Source: Marsupella aquatica
Lineage: Eukaryota; Marchantiophyta
Assembly (NCBI GenBank): GCA_973895155.1
Contig: OZ316898.1
Coordinates: forward strand, 4,402,001 to 4,466,000
Direction: 5' to 3'
Length of the DNA stretch: 64,000 bases
This document shows positions 57,573-64,000 of this stretch, in pieces. A model generated the notes under the pieces. That model saw only the letters and a program-made list of their open reading frames with translations, searched no databases and was not told the DNA's origin. Position numbers and translations under genes: made by a program. How positions within the stretch are numbered: position 1 is the stretch's first letter; every line of letters begins with the position of its first letter.

Positions 57573-59642
57573 ATGAGCTCGCAAAGTAGCGATACAACTC
57601 CCAAAAATCACAGGGAGGTGACACCTACTAAGGCCATAGTAGGTCTAGTCTTGTTTTCTTTGGCTTTAGTAATTTCCAAAAGTGCTTTCGATGGAACCAC
57701 ACTCGCAAATGTTGCAAACTCACATTCTCTCAACCATTTTGAGATAAATGCGACGTCCATACCACGACAGTTTGATCAACCAGTACAAGATCTTCTTGAT
57801 ACATTGAAGGCTGCAACAACGTTATCCAGACCAGGGACACAAGATTCTGGAAGAATCCCAACTACGGTACTAACATCCTTTTCTACAACCTTACAATTGT
57901 CAGAAACTAACCGCAACTAACTAACTAATTAACAGTAATTTCCTAAATCATTCAATCATTTTCTACTTTAAACGCTTTCCATTCCATCTATGAAGACTTT
58001 GAAAAACAATTAATTAATTGAGGGACTGGGACACCAAAATTGGAGATGTCAGTAGCTGATAATGTTGGGTTCAAAATGGCATTAACAAAGAAGATTGAGT
58101 GCTTGCGTGGAGTTTGAGCTCTTTGTTTAGTGCTCCATGAGAATATAGTGCTTCTATTTGATCTACTTTTCGTTTAGTGAGCAGGTTGAGTTCAATTCTT
58201 ATGATCAACTTCAATGGGAGGACAAGAATCCTTGCACATCTCGCAAACAACTGAAGTCCAGATATGAGAGACGAACTTCAACTGAACATGTGGATCTCCC
58301 TCCTGAGCTTCAAGTTGTGATGGATGAGTACTCAAAACTTCATCGTGCATGCATTCAAGCTTCGGGTGATCTGAACGCCTTGTTTCTTTCGAAGAACCCT
58401 GAAACTGGGTGCAAATTCCTAGTTGCTGAGGGAGGCAATGGATTGGGAAACCGGATCATGTGGATGGTCTCCAATCTGATGTTTGCAATATTAACTCAGA
58501 GGGTGCTGCTTGTGGATCCCCGATCGATGATTCCCTCCTTGATGTGTGAGCCTTTCTTGGGCTCATCTTGGACAGCTCCAAAAGACTTCCCTTTTGCAGA
58601 CATAAGGCCAGACCTTTGGCAAACAACTGATGAGTTCCTTGCAACAATGGACAATTCAAAGCTACATGAGGAAACGAATCAGACAGATGCCATTGTAGTG
58701 AATGCCGCTCGTGCTGATGACAATTGGGGACCTATCAGTCGGTTTTATTGCCCAACAGAGCAGTCCATCTACGCCAGAGTTAGATGGATCACTTTAGGGG
58801 GTTGCCTGTATTTCTTACCTGAGCTTTTTGCCATACCAACTTTTCAACCGGTTCTGGAGTCGATCTTCAAGGATAAGAATCCACTCACACACCTTCTAAG
58901 ATATTCCATGCTCCCTGAGGATTTCATCTGGGCAAGAGTAAGGAGGGTGGAGGAAGTCTACCTTAAAAATAAGAAACAAATGGTGGGGGTGCATGTTCGA
59001 TACCATGATGGTTATGATGACTACAAAAATCATCATAACATTGTTAATAGCAATGTAAAGGATTGTTTGGTGGAAAACGGGATTCTACCAAAAATTAGTG
59101 ACTCTTCCCCATGGAAATTGTTCACCACCGCCCCACAGCCATCTCCTGGAATTGTTGTGCTGTTTATATCATCCTTGTACGATAGTTTGTTTGACGACTT
59201 CAAAGTTATCTATCCACAAGATAAAGCCATGTCAAAAATTTCTCCAGTATCTAGAGAAGCTGTAAGCCTGGTCCATTTGAGTAGTGAAGGTCAGCAATTG
59301 CCTGGATTTGAGATTGATAGTCAAGCTTTAGTGGAAATACTGTGCCTAAGTTTCTCTGACGTGCTCCTCACAAGTCCAAGGTCAACATTTAGCCAGGTAG
59401 CGCATGCTTACGGAAGCCTTCAGCCTTGGATTATCAACTTCCAAGAGCAAGATGCACAGGCAAAGAAGCATAATCCAGCTTGCCAGAGAGGGAAATCCAC
59501 AGACGGATGTTACCAAGGTGGAGGACTATTTTACGTCTGTCCATACGATCCAGACGTGGACAAATCACAGATCATGAAACAAGTCTCCTCGCTCAGGCCT
59601 TGTGAAGATGGCTCAGCCGGAGTACAATTCATTCCAGACTGA
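57573..59642 (+). CDS. GT37 (xyloglucan-type) fucosyltransferase (2 exons)
   Basis: Exons 57573-57866 and 58185-59642 (GT-AG, phase 0) give 583 residues, close to Arabidopsis FUT1 as I recall it. It is a type II Golgi membrane protein: a short cytosolic tail, one membrane anchor at about residues 20-38 (AIVGLVLFSLALVISKSAF), and a stem with an N-glycosylation site (NATS). Catalytic domain motifs are GGNGLGNRIMWM at about 181-192, VGVHVR at 365-370 (the conserved Arg that contacts GDP-fucose in the family), and SPRSTFSQVAHAYGSLQPWI at about 495-514. The end is Cys-rich (CYQGGGLFYVCPYDPD...RPCEDG). Known role: transfers fucose from GDP-fucose to cell-wall polysaccharides or arabinogalactan proteins in the Golgi; the acceptor cannot be told from sequence. 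The start is the first ATG giving a type II topology. Confidence 0.93.
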
Positions 59643-61069
59643 TACTGTACACATACTGCAGCAGAGTTTAACAAGTATTTGGCAAATACTCTAGTCTAGA
59701 ATAGGCTCATTGTTAAGTACATTTTCCATTTTGGACCTTGATGGATATTTATGTGATACATCGACTTTTTAAGTGTAATACACAAAATAAACTAACAAAT
59801 TGATGTGGACAGACAGGAGCTGGTAGTTATATCACAGTTGTGGATTGGCTAGGTAGATTATTCTAGGCATTTCTAGTTATCTGCAACTCTAAACATGAGA
59901 ACTCAAGTCTAAAAGAACTTTACAGCAAGTGTAACTGAGCACCGTCATGATCAAATCAATTACGCTCGACAGCATACATAGAGGAAAGATTGTCATGTCG
60001 CAAGACCAATACATAGAGCAAATTGTCATCTCTTAATTTCGATGCAATGGGAGCTCCATAGCATCTGTAATGTGTTACATTTCCACATTGAGGTTCACAT
60101 GTTGCATTGCACCAAAATATAAACACGAACAATTCATTCTGTCTATGAGTTATAAAAGCATGGCGTAAGACAAATGAGCTTCTATACATCTCAGATATAT
60201 ATCAGAGTAACCTCATGAAATATAAACTCCTGCCATCTAAAAACAACTGTACTTTTTTGTTTGAGACAGCAAAGACTACAGTAACTGAATTATCTACAAT
60301 TCAACCTCTAGTGCATACTTTCAAAGGCACAGGTACCGGAGACATTCTACTTTCTCTTTCCCTTCAGTCCTCTGGAGCAGATTCTCTTTTGACAGTCCTG
60401 CAGAGTCATAAGACCAGGAGCCCCCAGCCTATCTGCATTTAGACCTTGTCTAGCGAATCAGTTCAAATTTTGTATTTAGATCTTCAATACAATGGCACAG
60501 AAGAACCCTTGGAAAGGCGCTCAGAGGGACAGTACCTTGACGAATGTCAGGTCACGGCACCATACCTCGGGAAACATCAAGGAAGACACGTTTTTCTCCA
60601 CAGATATTAAATCCATGTTACCACAGCTCCTCTGTCTCTCATCCTGAGAGTTTGCCGGTTTTGAAGAAAATAGCTTCACAAACTGTGTCAAGGGTCTTTG
60701 AGGTGGTTTAGAGCATACTGACATGTTCGGGCTCAAGAATAAGAGCAGAGTTAACCCCTAGGAGCCTAATCTCAAGTTTGGTGCAAGTAAAAGGGTGACC
60801 TCGATCAGTAAGTTAAAGTACAAACAGAAAGTGGAATTAGCATTTCGTGCAAATCAGGTCTCTCTTCAACACCGACCTACTCATGACAGGTTCAGGTAAC
60901 ATGGAGAAACAAGACAGTGACAGTTATCGAAATGAAGTTTGAACAATACAACTACTAAGGACACCTCCTGTCCAGTTTGTGTTAAAGAATTGTACTACAG
61001 AATTACTCGAGGTTGGAGAGCGTAAGGAATGCACAAACAATGCTGCTCTTGTCTCAAACAAAGAAGCTC
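59643..61069. other. Intergenic region between FUT and the DUF3082 gene
   Basis: Holds the two convergent 3' ends. No other gene or element is recognised. Confidence 0.45.
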
Positions 61070-63102
61070 TTATTGCAGAGGGGGTTTGGGAGCTGATATG
61101 AGTTTCAGAGTGAGTAGAGCTAGGCCAAAGCTGGAGATACCAAACATTAACACGGCAAATCCTCCGAAACCTGCTACCTGCAAAGAGCATGTGGATGGCT
61201 CAGCAGTTGACCAGTTGATGACCAAGAATGTAACCGACAGCACACGTCGACCGGCGGTCTGAACTATTGGAATGTAGATCCAGGTTAGCAAAATAATTCT
61301 CACGACGAGTGGCTACATTTGTCGTCTCAATAGACTCCGAACCTGGACTGAAGCAAATTTCTCAGATGCATGAGAAACTGTGAAGACCAAATCCTTCTCC
61401 CTTCTCCCTTCTGGTTTCTCTTAAGATGAACAACACAGCTCTTCAAGCGCCCCCCCCCCCCCCCCCAAACAAAAAAAATGGCCTCTAATGTTACTTTTAC
61501 CTCCGTTCAGACGTAAGAGAAGAAAAAGTGAGCAACTTACCGCACTCATTAGTAGCTGGTTGGCTTTGTTAGTCATTCCCATTGGAAGGTCATGTGCTAG
61601 TGGGTGTGAATCCAGGTGCTCGTAAGCAAGACTTGTTCCTTTAAGCGCTAGAGCTGCCCATAGTCCACCAACAACTGCACCTGCCAGAGCCTTCAAGACA
61701 AAGGATCCAGACAACAGGAAGATCCATCAGGAGCACCTACGGTAGAGTTTATTGGTCGTATATATAACTATGAGGTTCACGTTGGGCCTCTAGAATTCTG
61801 CTGCTGAGAACGGGCGTACATGTTTGATGGAAGGAATAGAGAGGGGGTCTCCATTAACCCCAAACCCAAGCTAGAGAAGGCCAATCGTTGCATCCCGAAA
61901 TGTCGGATGAAGCGTCCACCATATGACTCTAAGCCAATACAAGTCAGAGTTGGAAACAAAAGCAGACCAGGCCGTGTTCTTTTGTCTTGATAGGCCATGA
62001 CAGGACTAGACTTCACACAAATGTTCAAGGTAAAATAACACCGCTGGGCCCTGCTTTGTATTCTTTGGACGGAGCGGTCGAATCTTCCTAGTTGACGCAA
62101 ATTGATTTCCCCTCGACAAAACATAAACTTGTGCACAGGTCTTTGCCATCCCTCTCAAAAGGAGTCCTGGTCTCCTACCTCTCCAAATCTACGGACTGGC
62201 TCAGCTATGAAATGATACCCCGTCACAGACGATGACTCCTCTTCCATTCCCTACCTTAAATAGGCCCAAAGTTATAGATACTTTAGTAGAAATTTAAATA
62301 AGCTAAAGGGCAGTGTCAGTGAGTTTAAGAGCATCGTGCTTTCGTGTATGACCAAAAAACAAATGTCCAAATTGAAAGGCCGAGTTACCCAAATAGGAAA
62401 TCTCTGCCAATGAATGCGGAGTGCAACCTGACAGAATAGGAAGGCAAATGCTTACCAATAAAAACAAGGTATGGTTCCAAAAAGACGACTAAGGGAGCCA
62501 ACCAAATTAACGGCCCAAAGCTCAACTTCCCAGCTGCGGGGACAATTCATTCGAGAATCGTCATATTATTCATGGATCAGTTTTTTCATCCCTGAGCTTT
62601 CGGCCACGAACAACTCCCTAAACGCACTCTTCCAAACCTCCCGTGCTTGATAAGAAACTCACAATTGCACTGCCAGCCCACAGTTCTGCCAATGCTTGAA
62701 TGGGGAACATCCAAATTGGACTCTTCACATACAAACTGTAGGAAATGGATGATTGACTATGGAGTACGAGGTTTCGATGCAGCTCACCTGACCAGGAGTG
62801 GCCTTCTTCCAACGACGCTGTCGACCCCCACGGCGGGGGCTGATCTTGATTTTCTTCGGGGGAAGAGGAGCAGCAGCAGGATCATCAGCAGGAATATAGG
62901 ACAAGGATGAGTGCGGCTCACGGCTGAAACCCGGCCTGGGTTGCTCGACAGGCCCATCCCCAAGCTGTGAATCTTCCATGGACCTACTCCGACAGACTAC
63001 ATTGAGACTGTGTCCACCTCGGCCATGGTTATGTGTGGGTAGGGGAAAGAATTTTGCGACAACAGGAGTTGACAGTGGTGCAAAGTTCAGAAGGGCTTGC
63101 AT
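61070..63102 (-). CDS. Plastid-targeted DUF3082 membrane protein (3 exons)
   Basis: Exons on minus 63102-62788, 61690-61541 and 61177-61070, all phase 0 with GT-AG sites, give 190 residues. The N-terminus (MQALLNFAPLSTPVVAKFFP, then Arg/Ser-rich and almost free of acidic residues until about 42) looks like a chloroplast transit peptide. A Pro/Lys-rich linker (PPKKIKISPRRGGRQRRW) follows. Two predicted membrane segments follow: ALAGAVVGGLWAALAL and VAGFGGFAVLMFGISSFGLA, separated by a polar loop (EHLDSHPLAHDLPMG). This two-helix layout matches the cyanobacterial/plant DUF3082 family, whose function is unknown to me. The acceptor of exon 2 (CTTGAAG/GCTCTGG) is the best fit but not the only one possible. 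A CCAAT box lies about 80 bp upstream of the ATG on minus. Confidence 0.7.
61450..61466. repeat. Poly-C run (17 C) in DUF3082 intron 2
   Basis: Seventeen consecutive C, followed by AAACAAAAAAAA. Homopolymer length here is prone to sequencing and assembly error; on the transcribed minus strand it is poly-G. Confidence 0.9.
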
Positions 63103-64000
63103 GGCTACTCAATTTAAGTGCGGAGAAAGAAATAAACAAATGTTAGCTGAGGATATAGTCAAATGGAGTCAAATCCGATTGGTCAGCTGTTTAGTGCTGC
63201 TGTTGCTATAGCTCCTGCCTCCATCTCTGCAGGTGGGAGCTCAATGGAGAGGTCTGTGAGAAATCATCTGAGTCGAATGGTAGTTATGGGCCAAGAATCG
63301 AAAGAATACTGCTGTAAGGGGATGAAAGTCTCACACGACCTCGCAATGTATTGAGAGGCTTGAGTCTTGTGAAATCAAAGCCACTTGATCATCTTATCTT
63401 TGGTGCTGTTGTTGCAGCTTCAAGCCTGGAATTGAGGGGCCTCATTGAGGAGCTCCGTTGGCCAGGACCCGACTGAATAGTTGTGCAGTCTCCTGATCCC
63501 AAACGATGAGCGGAGAGGCACAAATTCAGCAATCAATCAATCAGTATCTACAAATTGGAATGAATCGAGGGTTGCTACTGTATTCTTAATAACAACACAA
63601 ACCAATTACGTACTTGACAAGAATTAACGATGGAATTGCTGCATGGACAAGGAGAGAGCCGATAGCACAATATTGAGAAGGCAGAAAATGCGATCGTCAT
63701 TCACACCAGGCTACGAACCCACGAAAGTTTGACAGAGGAAAATTGATTACCGTGAATGGCTCTGAAGAACCCAACCCAAGGAGAGAATGGATTCTCACCA
63801 GTAACAGAATTCCTTGATGAAGGGAGACAGGGAGAGGCTGAGGAAGGTCGCCAACGTCTGAGAGCATCATGCTCTGAGTAACAGGTGGGCCAGTGACAAC
63901 ATTCTGCACTCGTGTCCTGATGAATTCCGTCGATGAAGAGATTCGAAAAGTTAAGGAGCTTCCTTTCCACCACTCATAGGGGAATCTTTCCGATTTCAAA
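63103..64000. other. DUF3082 promoter and window edge
   Basis: Minus-strand CCAAT (GACCAATCGG) lies near 63174-63183 upstream of the DUF3082 ATG. Two overlapping minus frames run into the window edge (about 63700-64000), one with a possible donor (TTACTG/GTGAGA). They could be the truncated end of another gene but show no recognisable domain. Confidence 0.3.

Noticed and set aside
63163-63480. Possible small plus-strand two-exon gene (frame starting MESNPIGQLFSAA, later ASSLELRGLIEELRWPGPD)
   Set aside because: It would start 60 bp from the divergent DUF3082 ATG and overlap that gene's CCAAT-containing promoter; no family is recognised.
1-64000. CRISPR arrays, bacterial operons, rRNA genes
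   Set aside because: None seen; intron-containing plant genes show this is nuclear eukaryotic DNA, and the short tandem repeats lack spacer structure.

Overview
The window is nuclear DNA from a land plant. The evidence is intron-split plant genes (an ER ubiquitin ligase, a plant-type F-box/Sel1 protein, an STP sugar transporter, a GT37 fucosyltransferase and a plastid DUF3082 protein) set in AT-rich, transposon-filled intergenic DNA. Gene spacing (about one gene per 10-13 kb) and divergence from remembered Arabidopsis proteins suggest a seedless plant (bryophyte or lycophyte grade), but I cannot fix the lineage from the sequence alone.

Layout. 1-10.2 kb: repeats, an inverted-repeat element, and one small secreted Cys-rich protein gene (6.5-6.9 kb, minus) whose promoter also exists as an orphan copy 4.4 kb away. 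10.2-15.7 kb: HRD1-type RING E3 ligase (plus, 7 exons). 16.7-19.5 kb: convergent F-box protein with Sel1 repeats (minus, 5 exons). 21-27 kb: repeat-rich spacer with a decayed PIF/Harbinger accessory-gene fragment, a tRNA-derived SINE with a 17-bp target duplication, a 300-bp tandem duplication and a MITE-like inverted repeat. 28.1-30.7 kb: STP7/STP14-like monosaccharide/H+ symporter (minus, 5 exons, one GC-AG intron). 33.8-36.4 kb: a local cluster of one dispersed repeat family. 38.9-55.0 kb: a transposon-rich block. It holds an OB-fold (RPA1 DBD-C-like) pseudogene and an unidentified multi-exon pseudogene on plus, then a very young Ty1/copia retrotransposon, then an unidentified fragment, an LTR-like relic and a MULE/SWIM transposase pseudogene on minus. 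57.6-59.6 kb: GT37 fucosyltransferase (plus, 2 exons). 61.1-63.1 kb: plastid DUF3082 membrane protein (minus, 3 exons).

The host genes do not form a pathway: ER-associated degradation, SCF-type ubiquitination, sugar uptake, wall fucosylation and a plastid protein simply sit side by side, as is normal in a plant genome. The most interesting part is the 38.9-55.0 kb block. Nonsense codons inside otherwise readable frames there (TGA, TAG, TAA) all fit C-to-T decay of CGA, CAG or CAA codons, and the genes flank a copia element with a perfect 5-bp target duplication and LTRs that differ by one base plus five 18-bp minisatellite units. One possibility is a large multi-gene MULE with its own ssDNA-binding protein, later split by the copia insertion; unrelated neighbouring relics are equally possible.
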